Assembly (NCBI GenBank): GCA_963422445.2
Contig: OY729512.2
Coordinates: forward strand, 2,232,001-2,296,000
Direction: 5' to 3'
DNA: 64,000 nucleotides
Origin: G963422445 sp963422445
GTDB taxonomy: Bacteria > Pseudomonadota > Alphaproteobacteria > Thalassobaculales > Thalassobaculaceae
Part shown: piece after piece, positions 37,319 to 48,020 of the stretch
How the letters are laid out: each line of letters begins with the position of its first letter
Numbering within the stretch: position 1 is the stretch's first letter
Notes under the pieces: model-generated
Told to the model about the DNA's origin: nothing
Database searches by the model: none
The model's input: the letters and a program-made list of their open reading frames with translations, nothing else
Program-made: the position numbers and the translations under genes

Positions 37319-37522
37319 TCAAAAATCGGTGCAACGGCCCTTGTGCTCCCAGTCACCGTACCGGGTCGGTTCCGGACCGTCATAGCCGCCGGTCTCGGGA
37401 GGAAGATCAGCCCCATCAGCACGGGGATCCCGGCGCGCCGGGATTTTGACTCGGGGCGGGTCGGCCGGCATCGCGGTCTCTCTTGCAACGAATTCGACAA
37501 ATTTGCGACGGGATCCCTTCAT
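37319..37522 (-). CDS. DUF1674 protein (SDHAF4-like succinate dehydrogenase assembly factor)
   Basis: A 67-residue protein whose C terminus ends GPEPTRYGDWEHKGRCTDF, the hallmark of the DUF1674/SDHAF4 family, which ends in the same way in alphaproteobacteria and mitochondria. The family binds flavinylated SdhA and protects it during assembly of complex II. The N-terminal half is variable. An internal Met at residue 18 could be the real start. It is divergent from the SDR gene at 37668. No sdh genes are in the window. Confidence 0.85.
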   Translation of the reverse strand: MKGSRRKFVEFVARETAMPADPPRVKIPARRDPRADGADLPPETGGYDGPEPTRYGDWEHKGRCTDF

Positions 37523-37667
37523 GCCTCAATCATGACAGATACCGCATCACGTGGCAAGAGTCCGGGCGGAATCAGGCATGGATTCTGGCCAGGACCGGCC
37601 GATTGCGACATGATCAGTGAACATCCATCCTATTCGGTTGGCAGGGTTTGGCAGGAGAAACGACCCA

Positions 37668-38566
37668 TGACAATTTCCGCCCCGACCAGGCCGGATGCAC
37701 CCGGCCACCTGTTTTGCTTTGGCCTCGGATACACTGCGGAAAGACTGGCGCTGCGCCTACGCGCAACCGGGTGGACCATCTCCGGCACGGTGCGAACGCC
37801 CGTGCGTCAGGCTGCCCTGCGCGAACGCGGCATCGCAACCTGTCTGTTCGGGCCGGGAATGCCGCTGACCGACCCACGGGACAGACTCTCGACCGTTACC
37901 CACCTCGTCGCGTCAATCCCGCCGGCAGCCGCCGGCGATCCGGCACTCAATGCCCATGGCAATGCCATTCGCGATGCCGGGAACCTCGGCTGGATCGGCT
38001 ATCTTTCGACGCCAGCCGTTTATGGCGACCGCGGCGGCGCTTTGGTGAGCGAGGATGACACGCCGGCACCCGCATCACTCCGAGGCCGCCGCCGTCTCGC
38101 CGCGGAGCAAGCCTGGGCCGCAGTGCCCGATAACGGCCGGACTGCGGTCCAGATTTTCCGACTATCCGGAATCTATGGCCCTGGCCGTAACGTCATCAGG
38201 CAGGTCCGAACCGGTACGGCACGAATCATCGACAAGCCGGGCCAGGTGTTCAACCGGATTCATGTTGACGACATTGGCACGATCCTCATGGCGTCGATGG
38301 CACGGCCGACCCCTGGCAGGATCTACAATGTCGCCGACTCCGAAGCCTGTTCCAGCGGCGATGTGGTGCGCCACGCCTGCCGTTTGCTTGGAGTCGAACC
38401 ACCGGCGCCGGTACCATTCGGTTCGGCCGAACTGTCCGCAATGGCCCGATCCTTCTACAGCGAGTGCAAAAGGCTCGACACCCGGCGATTGACCGAAGAA
38501 CTCGGGGTTACCTTGCGGTACCCCACCTATCGGGACGGTTTGACGGCTCTTTTGCGTGAAGACTGA
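37668..38566 (+). CDS. NAD-dependent epimerase/dehydratase-like (YeeZ-type SDR)
   Basis: A 298-residue extended SDR. The nucleotide-binding region has FCFGLGYTAERLALRLRATG, then SGTVRTPVRQAALRERGI, LSTPAVYGDRGGALVSEDDT, FRLSGIYGPGRNVIRQVRTG and FNRIHVDDIGTILMASM. The usual Tyr-x-x-x-Lys is not obvious in the expected place, as in the atypical YeeZ group, so catalysis is uncertain. GGCAGGAGAAACGACCC before the ATG (37668-37670) includes a strong GGAG site. The long frame upstream of this start is not conserved. Confidence 0.85.
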
Positions 38567-38612
38567 TCCTGCGCCTCTGGCGCCTGGATGAGTCTGAGCC
38601 CAACAGTCATCG

Positions 38613-38640
38613 CCCGCGCGCCGTTGCCAGCGCGGGTTTA
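38613..38640 (+). terminator. Possible rho-independent terminator
   Basis: CCCGCGC (38613-38619) and GCGCGGG (38630-38636) form a GC-rich 7-bp stem with a 10-nt loop followed by TTTA. It lies 47 bp after the SDR stop and before hisI. The T-run is short, so this is tentative. Confidence 0.4.
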
Positions 38641-38695
38641 TCCTACCTGCGCGCCGATTCTATAACGCGCGAACACAGATCCGGAGATTAGCGTG

Positions 38696-39196
38696 ATGTC
38701 CGCCTCGTCGCTTTATGAACAACGTGGTTCCGCAACGGAGATCGAGGACGGATGCCAGCTGACCCCGAAATTCGACAAGGACGGGCTCCTGCCCTGCATC
38801 GTCACCGATCACGCGACTGGCGGCGTCCTCATGCTGGCCTACATGAACGCGGAGACACTGGCCCTGACGATCGAGTCCGGCGAAGCTCATTACTGGAGCC
38901 GTTCGCGCGAAGAAATCTGGCGCAAGGGCGCAACCAGCGGCCATATCCAGAAAGTCATCGAACTGCGCGTCGACTGCGACCAGGACACCGTCTGGATCGC
39001 GGTCGAGCAGACCGGCGCCGCCTGTCATACCGGGTACCGATCCTGTTTCTACCGATCCGTGCCGCTCGGCGCCCCGGTCACGCCGGGCTTTCCGGATCTG
39101 CGCCTGACCGAACCGGCAAAATTGTTCGATCCGGCGACAGTCTACGGCCAAAGCCCGGCCACGAATGATGCCGGGGACGCTGACATCGGTCCCTGA
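38696..39196 (+). CDS. hisI: Phosphoribosyl-AMP cyclohydrolase
   Basis: A 166-residue cytosolic enzyme of histidine synthesis that opens the adenine ring of PR-AMP. Motifs: VLMLAYMNAETLALTIESGE, AHYWSRSREEIWRKGATSGH, and the metal-binding part VDCDQDTVWIAVEQTG with AACHTGYRSCFYR (Cys ligands). The C-terminal 40 residues are extra and variable, as in alphaproteobacterial HisI. No HisE domain is fused. A GTG sits one codon upstream of the ATG chosen. It stands alone, not in a his operon. Confidence 0.93.
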   Translation: MSASSLYEQRGSATEIEDGCQLTPKFDKDGLLPCIVTDHATGGVLMLAYMNAETLALTIESGEAHYWSRSREEIWRKGATSGHIQKVIELRVDCDQDTVWIAVEQTGAACHTGYRSCFYRSVPLGAPVTPGFPDLRLTEPAKLFDPATVYGQSPATNDAGDADIGP

Positions 39197-39243
39197 TCCG
39201 AGTCATAGCGTCAACGGCATCCGGACTCCTGGCGCCGGGCATC

Positions 39244-39708
39244 TCAAAGCGCCTGCACCGCAGTCAGAACATTTTGGACATGCCCTTTGACCCTGACCTT
39301 GCGCCAGACGTTTCTAATCACCCCGTCCGCGCCGATCAGAAAAGTCGCCCGTTCGATCCCCATGAATTTGCGGCCATAAAGGGATTTTTCGATCCAGACG
39401 CCGTAAGCTTCGCAGACTTGTCCGTCTTCGTCCGAACCTAGGGTGAAGGAAAGATCGTGTTTCGCCTTGAAGCGGGCGTGCCGTGCCACGCTATCGCGCG
39501 ACACGCCGATGATCGCGGCATCAAGGCCGGAGAAATCAGGCATAAGGTCACGAAAGCCGCAGGCCTCCGTCGTGCATCCGGGTGTATCGTCCTTGGGGTA
39601 GAAGTACAGGACGACTGGTTTGCCGCGAAACTCCGCGAGCGACACCGGATTGCCACAATCGGACGGAATCGTGAATTCTGGCGCCACATCACCAAGACCG
39701 ACAGCCAT
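39244..39708 (-). CDS. bcp: Peroxiredoxin (Bcp/PrxQ type)
   Basis: A 154-residue thiol peroxidase. YFYPKDDTPGCTTEACGFRD holds the peroxidatic Cys and, five residues on, the second Cys of the Bcp group. VSLAEFRGKPVV, AAIIGVSRDSVARHARFKAK and GIERATFLIGADGVIRNVWR follow family order. It reduces peroxides with thioredoxin. The ATG at 39706-39708 fits the family; the longer frame is not conserved. It converges with hisI, 47 bp between stops. Confidence 0.93.
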   Translation of the reverse strand: MAVGLGDVAPEFTIPSDCGNPVSLAEFRGKPVVLYFYPKDDTPGCTTEACGFRDLMPDFSGLDAAIIGVSRDSVARHARFKAKHDLSFTLGSDEDGQVCEAYGVWIEKSLYGRKFMGIERATFLIGADGVIRNVWRKVRVKGHVQNVLTAVQAL

Positions 39709-40042
39709 GTCGAAGCCCCCTCGCGTTTGCGCAGTTCGCCGTTGCAGTGCTGCGGCCGAATACCGGCCGTGAGACCGGGCACGGCAGTGCCCCATGATCC
39801 AAGAGGTGCGCCCGTGAAGTCAACTATCATACATCCAAGCAATCAATTCCGGATACATGACCAACACGGTGCCGTCGCCGGCAAACCAACAGGCCGATTT
39901 CCAGCGGAAACCAGCCCCGGTTTGATAATGAACCGCGATCGGCTACATTGGCGGATGACCTGATGGAGCAGTCCAAGATGCTCCCGGTTCGGCCAAGGTC
40001 GGTCTGCATCGTCATTCCATGCCAATCGGATACGGAGGCCGA
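39709..40042 (+). other. Intergenic gap of about 330 bp
   Basis: It holds the divergent promoter regions of bcp (minus) and the AsmA-like gene (plus). No supportable gene is seen. Confidence 0.4.
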
Positions 40043-40167
40043 TATGACCGAGCTGAAACCACGCACAAATCTCGGAGGCCGGGATCACAACGGGCAGAAG
40101 ATCGGGTCGTCTCGCAACAGTTGTTAAGGTTGCGCTCAGGACCCTTGGAGTCATCACGGTTGGGGCC

Positions 40168-43100
40168 GTGCTTCTTGTTCTCGCCCTGGCCTGGCGCCTT
40201 AACACGGGCCCGATCTCGCTTGAATTCGCGCGCACCATGATCACCGAGGCGCTCCAGCCTAGTGATCTGCCGATTTCGGTCAAGATCGGCGAGCCGATCA
40301 TTATCTGGGGCGGTTGGCGACGCCTGTTCGATGTGACCGTCGATGGCATTCAGCTCACCGGTTACAACAATTCGGTCACAGTCACCGCCCCGAGGATCAG
40401 TCTTCAGTTGTCGGTCCGGGCCCTGCTTGAAGGCGTGGCCGCACCGGTCCGGGTTTCTGTTGACGAACCCGTCGTCACGATCACGGAGACGTTTGCGGCA
40501 ACCGGCGGCAATGGATCCGCAAGATCACTCGCCTCGCTGGTTCACCCCCCGGATTACGATCATCCGCTCGCCCGACTCGACAGCCTCGTGCTCCGGAACG
40601 CACATTTCTCGCTACCGGCGACGATGATCAATGGCCTGAGCGAAATCCGGACACTGGACGCCGAAATCTTGCGCGACAACGGCAAGATTCATATGGATAT
40701 CATCGCAATTCCGGTGCTTGACGGTTACCCGGTTCCGCTCAATGCCGAGATCACCTATGATATCGAGCAGAATCGGGTCAAAGGCACCGCCGGTGCCGAC
40801 GGCATTCCGTTTTCCCGGATCGTCGCTTTCGCTCCCCAGCTGAGCGACCAGGTCTCCCTGTCAAGCCCGCTGGCTGGCGACATCATCTTCGAGTTCGAAC
40901 CGCCATCCAGCATCATCAGAACGGCGCTCTCCCTGAACACCCGGAATGGCAGGATTATCCTTTCCGGCGTTCACAATCACAGCCTTTCCTTCGATGCTTT
41001 GGGTCTCGAAGCTATCTATGACGCGGTAACCGCGGAGCTTGACGTGACGAGACTTGAGTTCCGGGACGATGGGGTCAGTGCTGCGGCCACTCTCGCAGCA
41101 CGGGATATCTTCGACCACCCGGCATTTTCCCTGGCCGCCGCGGTGGCCGGGCTCCCGGTTGACGGCCTCGAACAATACTGGCCTGAGACGATCGCAGTGG
41201 GGGCACGTGCCTGGCTTCTGACAAATATCGAGGGCGGAATCGTGGAACAAGCGACCTTGCAAATGAGCGGAACGCTCTCAGCAGGCGAATCACCGAAATT
41301 CGACCTCACCGATCTCGACGGTGCGATGAATGTGAGCGGCGTCACGACACATTACTTTCGCCCGTTGCCGCCCGCTGTTGATGTCGCTGGCCGGGCCGAA
41401 TTCGGACCTGACGCAGTCCTGATCAACGTAGAGTCCGGCCGACTTGATGACGTGAACATTCTCCCGTCGACGATCACGATTTCGGGATTCGATATCGGTC
41501 AGGAGGTCGTAGACATCAATGTCAACATCCAGGGCCCTGTCAGGACCGTCCTCGATGTCCTGGCCCATGAGCGGCTGGGGTTGGCCGACAGGATCGAGCC
41601 TGATCCGGGTATGATGTCGGGGCAGGTCGCGGGCAACGTCCACTTTACCTTCCCATTACTCAAGAACCTGAGGCTTGACGATGTTGCATATGGAGTATCA
41701 GCCAGTCTGGACGATTTCGGCATTGCAGACGCGATCAATGGATGGCCCCTGTCCGGCGGCCGATTCACACTACGGTTGGATCCCGAGGGTATGGACCTTG
41801 CCGGCACCGGAATACTCGCCGGCTGGCCGGTAGCGCTCAAACGCCGGGATGTTTTCACGAACACCGAAAAGGCGCGGCAAATCCTTAAGCTTACTTCGCG
41901 ACTCGATGCTGCCTTGGCAAGGACGCTCGGATTGCCCGACGATGTTGCCATGGACGGCATCGCCGGTATCGAAGCCGAAATACAGCAGATGACCGGTGGC
42001 CACATGACGATTTCCGCCGATCTCGATCTTGCGGATGCAACGCTGGCAATCCCGTTGTTGCAGTGGGAAAAGCCCAAAGGCGCGGGCGGCCAACTGCATC
42101 TGGATGTTGACCTGCAAGATCAACGCCCCGTGCGCCTGCGGTCGGCGCATTTTCGGGGCGCCGGGCTCGTTGTTGATGCCGCTGTCGAATTCGATCCGCA
42201 AAGCGGCAGCCTGCAGAGAATCCATCTGGAACGATTGGCGCTGCCCGATTTTGAAGTTGCGGGATCCATCATCGCCACGACCGCTGGTGGATATACTGCC
42301 GATTTGTCGGGCCCACGTTTTGATGTCCGGAGATTCCTGACGACCGAATCAAAGGATCCGGATAACCCCGGACCGTCATTCACCATCAATGCGAGTATCG
42401 AAGAGCTGGTGCTCGAGGAGTTCCCGACAATCCATCGTGCGGTCATGCGAGCGAGCCATGATGGCCTGGTGATGGATGTGAAGATCGCGGGACGCGTGAA
42501 CAACGAACCGGTCACCATCAATTATCTGTCGGACAGCAATGATATCGGACATTTCGAAATCAGATCGGAAGATGCCAACGCATTTCTGAGCGAGATCGAC
42601 AACCTCGATTCGCTTGTCGGCGGCGAACTCGTCATCACCGGCAAATCCGTCGGTAAAGGCGACGCCCAAAATACCCGCCTTGAGGTGCTGATAACGAATT
42701 TTGGCATTATTAATGCCCCGTTGCTTGCCCAGATCCTCAATGCGGCTGTTCTGCCTGCGCTGGTCGCGACTCTGGGCGGTCAACAGGGAATTCGTTTCAA
42801 TCGCTTAAAGGCAGATATCATCATCACGCGCGATCGTATCAAGATTCTGGATTCGCTGGCCACAGGCATTTCAGTTGGCATTTCCGCCAAAGGGATAATC
42901 AACCGGGCGCAACAACAGACCAATATCGTGGGAACCCTGATTCCTGCCTATCAGCTGAACCGGCTGATCGGCAAAATTCCCATTCTCGGCAAACTCCTGG
43001 CCGGTGAAAAGGACGAAGGGCTGCTTGCACCCACCTTCCATGTCGGCGGATCGTTGGCGAAACCGGACATTACCGTCAACCCGCTGACAATCCTGACGCC

Positions 43101-43191
43101 AGCGTTCCTGACCAACTTTATCCGGGAAGAGATGATCAGGAGTGGCAATCGTTCGTCCGCCGGAATCGAGGACTCCGAAAACAACCGTTGA
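40168..43191 (+). CDS. Large AsmA-like / DUF3971 (YhdP-type) envelope protein
   Basis: At least 1007 residues with an N-terminal membrane anchor (VALRTLGVITVGAVLLVLAL) followed by a long beta-rich body of AsmA/TamB character. The C terminus has LNAAVLPALVATLGGQQGIR, FNRLKADIIITRDRIKILDS and GTLIPAYQLNRLIGKIPILG, typical of alphaproteobacterial YhdP-like proteins. These are thought to form bridges moving phospholipid across the periplasm. The start is unresolved. The frame opens about 40050 without an ATG, while an ATG at 40043 in another frame gives MTELKPRTNLGGRDHNGQK before stopping near 40120. The GTG at 40168 is a minimal start that cuts the anchor. It converges with tyrS (2 bp between stops). 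Confidence 0.8.
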   Translation: MLLVLALAWRLNTGPISLEFARTMITEALQPSDLPISVKIGEPIIIWGGWRRLFDVTVDGIQLTGYNNSVTVTAPRISLQLSVRALLEGVAAPVRVSVDEPVVTITETFAATGGNGSARSLASLVHPPDYDHPLARLDSLVLRNAHFSLPATMINGLSEIRTLDAEILRDNGKIHMDIIAIPVLDGYPVPLNAEITYDIEQNRVKGTAGADGIPFSRIVAFAPQLSDQVSLSSPLAGDIIFEFEPPSSIIRTALSLNTRNGRIILSGVHNHSLSFDALGLEAIYDAVTAELDVTRLEFRDDGVSAAATLAARDIFDHPAFSLAAAVAGLPVDGLEQYWPETIAVGARAWLLTNIEGGIVEQATLQMSGTLSAGESPKFDLTDLDGAMNVSGVTTHYFRPLPPAVDVAGRAEFGPDAVLINVESGRLDDVNILPSTITISGFDIGQEVVDINVNIQGPVRTVLDVLAHERLGLADRIEPDPGMMSGQVAGNVHFTFPLLKNLRLDDVAYGVSASLDDFGIADAINGWPLSGGRFTLRLDPEGMDLAGTGILAGWPVALKRRDVFTNTEKARQILKLTSRLDAALARTLGLPDDVAMDGIAGIEAEIQQMTGGHMTISADLDLADATLAIPLLQWEKPKGAGGQLHLDVDLQDQRPVRLRSAHFRGAGLVVDAAVEFDPQSGSLQRIHLERLALPDFEVAGSIIATTAGGYTADLSGPRFDVRRFLTTESKDPDNPGPSFTINASIEELVLEEFPTIHRAVMRASHDGLVMDVKIAGRVNNEPVTINYLSDSNDIGHFEIRSEDANAFLSEIDNLDSLVGGELVITGKSVGKGDAQNTRLEVLITNFGIINAPLLAQILNAAVLPALVATLGGQQGIRFNRLKADIIITRDRIKILDSLATGISVGISAKGIINRAQQQTNIVGTLIPAYQLNRLIGKIPILGKLLAGEKDEGLLAPTFHVGGSLAKPDITVNPLTILTPAFLTNFIREEMIRSGNRSSAGIEDSENNR

Positions 43192-43193
43192 TC

Positions 43194-44447
43194 TCAGCCG
43201 GTCCGGAGCAGGGCGTGGCGTTTGCGCCCTGACGACAGCTTGATGATACCATCGGTATTCAGGTCGCCGACGCCGAGAGTCATGGTCTCGTCGGTTACGG
43301 CCGCATCGTTGACCCGGGCGCCGCCGTTGCGAATCAGGCGCCTCGCTTCGCCGTTCGAGGTCACGAGGCCGGCATTTCGAAATGCCTCGACGACCCAGAG
43401 GCCGGCATCAAGATCTGATCGCGCAATATCGACAGTCGGCAGTGCATCTCCCGCCGTTCTGTCCTCAAAGGTCCTGCGTGCGGTCTCAGCGGCCTCGGCC
43501 GCAGTCTGCGATCCATGGCAAAGACGGGTTGCCGCATCCGCCAAGGTCTTCTTGGCATCATTGAGTTCCCCGCCCTGCAGGCTCTCGAGACGTCGGATTT
43601 CGATGAGAGGCAGTTCCGTGAACAACCGCAGGAACCGGCCGACATCGTCATCGGCGGTGTTGCGCCAGAACTGCCAGAAATCATAAGCACTGACACGTTC
43701 AGCGTTGAGCCAGACGGCACCGCTGGCGGTCTTGCCCATCTTTGCGCCTGACGCCGTCGTAATCAGGGGCGAGGTCAATCCGAATACGGATTCGCGGTCG
43801 ACACGCCGGGTCAATTCGACACCGTTCACGATGTTTCCCCACTGGTCCGATCCACCCATTTGCAGGTTGCAACCAAAGCGTCGGCACAGTTCCAGAAAGT
43901 CATAGGCCTGCAGGATCATGTAGTTGAATTCAAGGAAAGACAGCGGCTGTTCCCGGTCGAGCCGTAGCCTCACGCTGTCGAAAGACAGCATGCGATTGAC
44001 CGAAAAATGCCGGCCGAACTCCCGTAGGAAGGGGACATATTCAAGGTTCGACAGCCAGGCGTCGTTGTCGCACATGACGGCGTCCGTCGGCCCGTCGCCG
44101 AATGTCAGGTAGCTCTGGAAAATCCTGCGAATGCCGGCCTTGTTGCGTCCGATATCGGCATCCCCCAGCACCCGGCGCGTCTCGTCCCGGCCCGAGGGGT
44201 CACCGACCTTGGTCGTGCCCCCGCCCATCAAGACAATCGGCCGATGACCATTCTGCTGCAGATGTCGCAACATCATGATCTGAACAAGGCTTCCGACATG
44301 CAGGCTGTCGGCGGTGCAATCGAAGCCGATATAGGCTGTCGTCACGGTATCGGCCATGATATTGTCAAGCGCAGCCGCATCGGTGATCTGATGAATGAAG
44401 CCGCGTTCCTGCATCGTTCGGAGGAACGATGATCTGTAACTGGGCAT
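43194..44447 (-). CDS. tyrS: Tyrosyl-tRNA synthetase
   Basis: 417 residues, class I synthetase that charges tRNA-Tyr. The first signature is in CTADSLHVGSLVQIMMLRHL (HVGS for HIGH). NLQMGGSDQWGNIVNGVELT binds tyrosine. The second signature is in LITTASGAKMGKTASGAVWL (KMGKT for KMSKS). The C-terminal S4 RNA-binding domain has EARRLIRNGGARVNDAAVTD. It is complete. In the ancestral order it probably lay close to the M48 gene and anmK; 7 kb of ISs now separate them. Confidence 0.95.
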   Translation of the reverse strand: MPSYRSSFLRTMQERGFIHQITDAAALDNIMADTVTTAYIGFDCTADSLHVGSLVQIMMLRHLQQNGHRPIVLMGGGTTKVGDPSGRDETRRVLGDADIGRNKAGIRRIFQSYLTFGDGPTDAVMCDNDAWLSNLEYVPFLREFGRHFSVNRMLSFDSVRLRLDREQPLSFLEFNYMILQAYDFLELCRRFGCNLQMGGSDQWGNIVNGVELTRRVDRESVFGLTSPLITTASGAKMGKTASGAVWLNAERVSAYDFWQFWRNTADDDVGRFLRLFTELPLIEIRRLESLQGGELNDAKKTLADAATRLCHGSQTAAEAAETARRTFEDRTAGDALPTVDIARSDLDAGLWVVEAFRNAGLVTSNGEARRLIRNGGARVNDAAVTDETMTLGVGDLNTDGIIKLSSGRKRHALLRTG

Positions 44448-44664
44448 GGCAGCGGCCTCAGGTTTCGAGATTGGTAATGCCGGGCCGATGTAACACAGCG
44501 GCTCCGCCCTCTCAAGAACGGTGCTGCCTCAGGGAAGGTCTATGCTCCGGCGATTGCCACGCGTATCCGGAGCCCCGATTTGCCCTCCGGCCGCGGACCC
44601 CAAAATCGATCGGCAACGTCACGACTGTTGATCCTGGATTCCGCAGTCAAGGGGAACCCTTAGC

Positions 44665-46679
44665 CTCATCTTCTACAGTGGTTTTGGGAAAGCTAAGTTG
44701 ATTTCGTCGGTTAGATGACGCGACGGAGGTTTTGGCACTACATTTCGGCGCCTTGGCCTGTTGCGGGGATTTTGAGGACGGTTCAGGCGCCGATCGTCGC
44801 GGTATCCTCCTTCCCTGTGGCGATCTGTCGCACGGTGTTGGGCAAACGCACGCCGATGCACTGAGCAATCCGGCCGGCGACGCCGACCGTCTTGCTGCGA
44901 ACCGTGAAGCTCTTGCCATGGTGCTCGATGCGGGTTTCCGTCAACGCCTCGAGGTCACGCAGCACGTCCGCCCACTCGGCCACGATGCCGGCGTCTTCCA
45001 TGCGGCGCTGAAGCTCCTTCTGCAGCACCAGGGCGAGGACCGAACAGAAGACATGGCCGCAGATCGTGGCATCGGTCTTGTGGAAGACCGGGCGGGTCTC
45101 AAGCAGGCTCTTGGCGGTTCGGAACACCTGTTCCACCATCCATAGCTGCTTGTATCTCAGGGCGAGGTCCACGGCCGTCAGGGAGGTATTGGTCCTCAAC
45201 ACCCGGATGCCGTCGAAGCGTTCTTCGTCGCGTGCCTTGTCGTGATCGATCGCGACCGAACCCCTGTCGATCTTCAGGTAGCGCTTGAAGCCCCGGTTGG
45301 GGACGATGCTCTTGGGCCCCTTCTTGTGCAGCTTGGTCTCCAGGCTGGCCAGGATCTGCGCGCGCGGCGCGGCGTCCTTGCGCGCCTCGGCCGGATTGCG
45401 GCACACGACATAGCGATGCGCCTCGTCCCCATCCTTGCCCGGGGGAACCGTGACGTCCTTGACCTCCAGGGCCATCGGATCCGGGCGCTGGCGGACAACC
45501 TCGATGGTCTCGAACGCTGAGCTGTCAGCGAGAACCGTGTCGCGGATCTCCTTCGTCCGACGCGGGCGGGCACCGAGGATGTACTGCCAGCCCCGCGCCT
45601 CGACCGCCGCGATCATGTCCTTGGAGATCATCCCGGCGTCGGCCACAAGGCACACCGAGCGGACCCCGAAGCGCTTCTGCAGGCGTGCCGCCACCAGGTC
45701 CAGCCGTCACGTCGGCGGTGTTGCCGGGCCACATCTCGCTGCACACAGGCAGTCCGTCGCCGTCGAGCACCATCCCCAACACCATCTGCTTGCAATCGCT
45801 GCGACGGTCCTTGCTCTTGCCGTACTGGCCCAGGCTCTCGCCGCCCTCGCCAGTGAAGTACAGCGATGTGGTATCGAAGAACACAAGATCGAGATCGCTG
45901 AACAGGTCGCGCCGTCGATGGAACAGGGTCTCCTCGATCCAGTCCTTGGTGCGCCGCTCGAAACGGTCGCCGGCTTCATCGTCGCCAAGCGTCTCGCCGA
46001 GCCAGCCCATGGCCCGCTAGAGCTGGTGCAGCTCAAGCGCCCCCGCGCCTTCTATTTTCTGGCTCCGCCGCCATTCCAGGGCGCTGCGGTCCGAACCGGA
46101 GATCATGAGGCGATGCAGGACGGTGAAGAACACGGCACGCTCCACATCGAAGCCGAAGTTCCGTCCGGCAAGCAGGGAGCGTATCGCCTCGCGGCATCCG
46201 CTCTCGCGCCACAGGCGCTCGAAGATCAGGGAGGGGCCGATGGCGACGACTTCTGCGTCCGGCCCGTCCTTTGCGTCGTACTCGGACAGGACGATGAGGG
46301 TCTCGCCGAAGCGGGCGGCGGAGGCCACCAGCTTGTCGATGGTTCCGGAAGGGGCGAGCTTGTCGAACCTTCCGATGGTGGCGATGACGGTTTGCTTGAC
46401 CTTGTTGCCCTCGCGGTGGGTCTCGACGATCTGGAGGTACTTGTATTTGCCGGCAGGCTTGAGGCGAAAGAACATGGCGCGGCCCTCGTATGCACTACGA
46501 CATGATCGGGAAAACCGGCTCAATAGTCAAAGTATGCCTGTATATCAGCCTCTGCCGTACCTCGAATATCGCACTACAGTTTCTCAAAGTTCCCGCGCTC
46601 AACAGAGCCAAGGCCTTCATTTCACTGAACCTTTGCCGGAGCGATCCTCAAATATCCCAGTCAAACTGTAGAAGACGAG
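44665..46679 (-). mobile_element. IS1634-family element 2
   Basis: Inverted repeats: CTCATCTTCTACAGT at 44665, and CTCGTCTTCTACAGT read inward from 46679. The length of about 2.0 kb and a minus-strand transposase fit IS1634. The flanks (TTAGC at the left, TTACA at the right) are not a clear target duplication. Confidence 0.75.
44783..46475 (-). pseudogene. IS1634-family transposase with stop and frameshift
   Basis: The N terminus MFFRLKPAGKYKYLQIVETH, with VKQTVIATIGRFDKL, is classical for the family. A TAG at 46017-46019 interrupts LELHQL-RAMGWLGE where Tyr is expected. The middle frame has DLVFFDTTSLYFTGEGG (first Asp) and ends in nonsense near 45710. A third segment in another frame has SVCLVADAGMISKDMIAAVE (second Asp) and LWMVEQVFRTAKSLLETRPV (Glu), running to a stop at 44783. 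The order and residues are otherwise complete, so two lesions separate it from function. Confidence 0.82.
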
Positions 46680-46812
46680 TTACAGGCCGGCTGACAGCCC
46701 GATGTCCTCTAATTTCGGCAGGACTGGATCAGGTTGGCAGCAGGCCAAGCGCTGGTTTCGGCACGCATTCACGCAGGAATTTTAGCGATGCCCGACCGTG
46801 AATCAGCATTAA

Positions 46813-47994
46813 GGAATGTCTGAATAAGTCGGTTTTTTCGGGTATACGGGTGTCGTGGCCCGTGGATGAAACGCCAGAGCCCATCGGGGACGTGTTGTCG
46901 TGCCAGGAAATGGGGATTTTGATGCCCGATCCGACCGTCCCCGCCGCCTTGCGGCGGTTGCGCACGGACTCCCCCCACGTCAGGCGGTGGCGCCGCGTCC
47001 CGCGATGAGCAGATTGGTGAACCCGAGCAGCACGGCGATACGTTGCGTGGTCTTCGCCAGCCCCCGATAGCGCACCTTCGCGTAGCCGAAGTGGCGCTTC
47101 ACATACAGGAACGGATGCTCCACCTTGGCCCGAACCGACGCCTTGCGCCTCTCCGCCGCCGCCTCCGGGCCTGCCTTGTCCAGCCCCCGGCGCTTGCCGG
47201 GCTTCAGCGCCACTTCCCAGTCCACGTCCGTGTCCCGGTTCTCCGCGCGCTTGTCCACCCCTTGATAGCCCGCATCACCCCACACCTGCTCCTCGCCCCC
47301 GTGCAACAGCGCGTGCGCCGTCGCCACATCCGAGACGTTCGCCGGCGTCGTCTCCACGCTGTGCGTCAAGCCCGACTGCGCATCCACCTCGATGTGCGCC
47401 TTCATCCCGAAATGCCACTGATTGCCCTTCTTCGTCTGATGCATCTCCGGGTCCCGCTCGCCCTTGCGGTTCTTCGTCGACGACGGCGCGGCAATGAGAC
47501 TCGCGTCCACGATCGTCCCCTTGCTCAAGCGGTGTCCGAGAGAGGCCAGATGTGCGTTGATCTCCTCGAACAGCGTCTCGCCCAGACCGTGCGTCTCCAG
47601 CAAGTGGCGGAAATGCAGGATCGTCGTCTCGTCAGGCAGCGCACCCGAGAGGCGCAACCCCACAAACCGCCGTACCGACTTCACCTCGTAGAGCAGGTCC
47701 TCCATCCCAGGGTCGCTCAGAGTGTAGAACAGCTGCAACCCAGTGCACCCGCAGCATCACGCTCAGCGGATAAGGCCGCCGACCGCGACCGGCCTTCGGG
47801 TCGAACGGCTCGATGCGCGCCTCCAGCCGCTCCCAGGGAACCAGCCCGTCCATCTTCTCGAGAAAGACCTCGCGCCGCGTCCGACGCTTCTTCAGGTCGT
47901 GCTCCAGCTCCGCAGACATCGCTTGCTCCAAGGCTCGCACTCCACTCCGTCACCAAGAAACCAATTGTGACAGAGCCGACTTGTTCAGACAATC
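46813..47994 (-). mobile_element. IS5-group element, about 1.18 kb
   Basis: The ends are GGAATGTCTGAATAAGTCGG at the left and GGGATTGTCTGAACAAGTCG read inward from the right. The flanks TTAA (46809-46812) and CTAA (right side) resemble the YTAR target of true IS5, with one mismatch. Size and ends fit the IS5 subgroup. Confidence 0.8.
46980..47940 (-). pseudogene. IS5-group transposase with a frameshift
   Basis: The first frame from 47940 has LKKRRTRREVFLEKMDGLVP, WERLEARIEPFDPKAGRGRR and PYPLSVMLRVHW. An extra G near 47740 then moves the rest into another frame: LQLFYTLSDPGMEDLLYEVK, SKGTIVDASLIAAPSSTKNR (first Asp), EQVWGDAGYQGVDKRAENRD (second Asp) and RAKVEHPFLYVKRHFGYAKV (Glu). All catalytic residues are present, so a single-base insertion is the only visible lesion. 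Confidence 0.85.
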
Positions 47995-48020
47995 CCTAAC
48001 GACTTTAGATATTCACGCAG

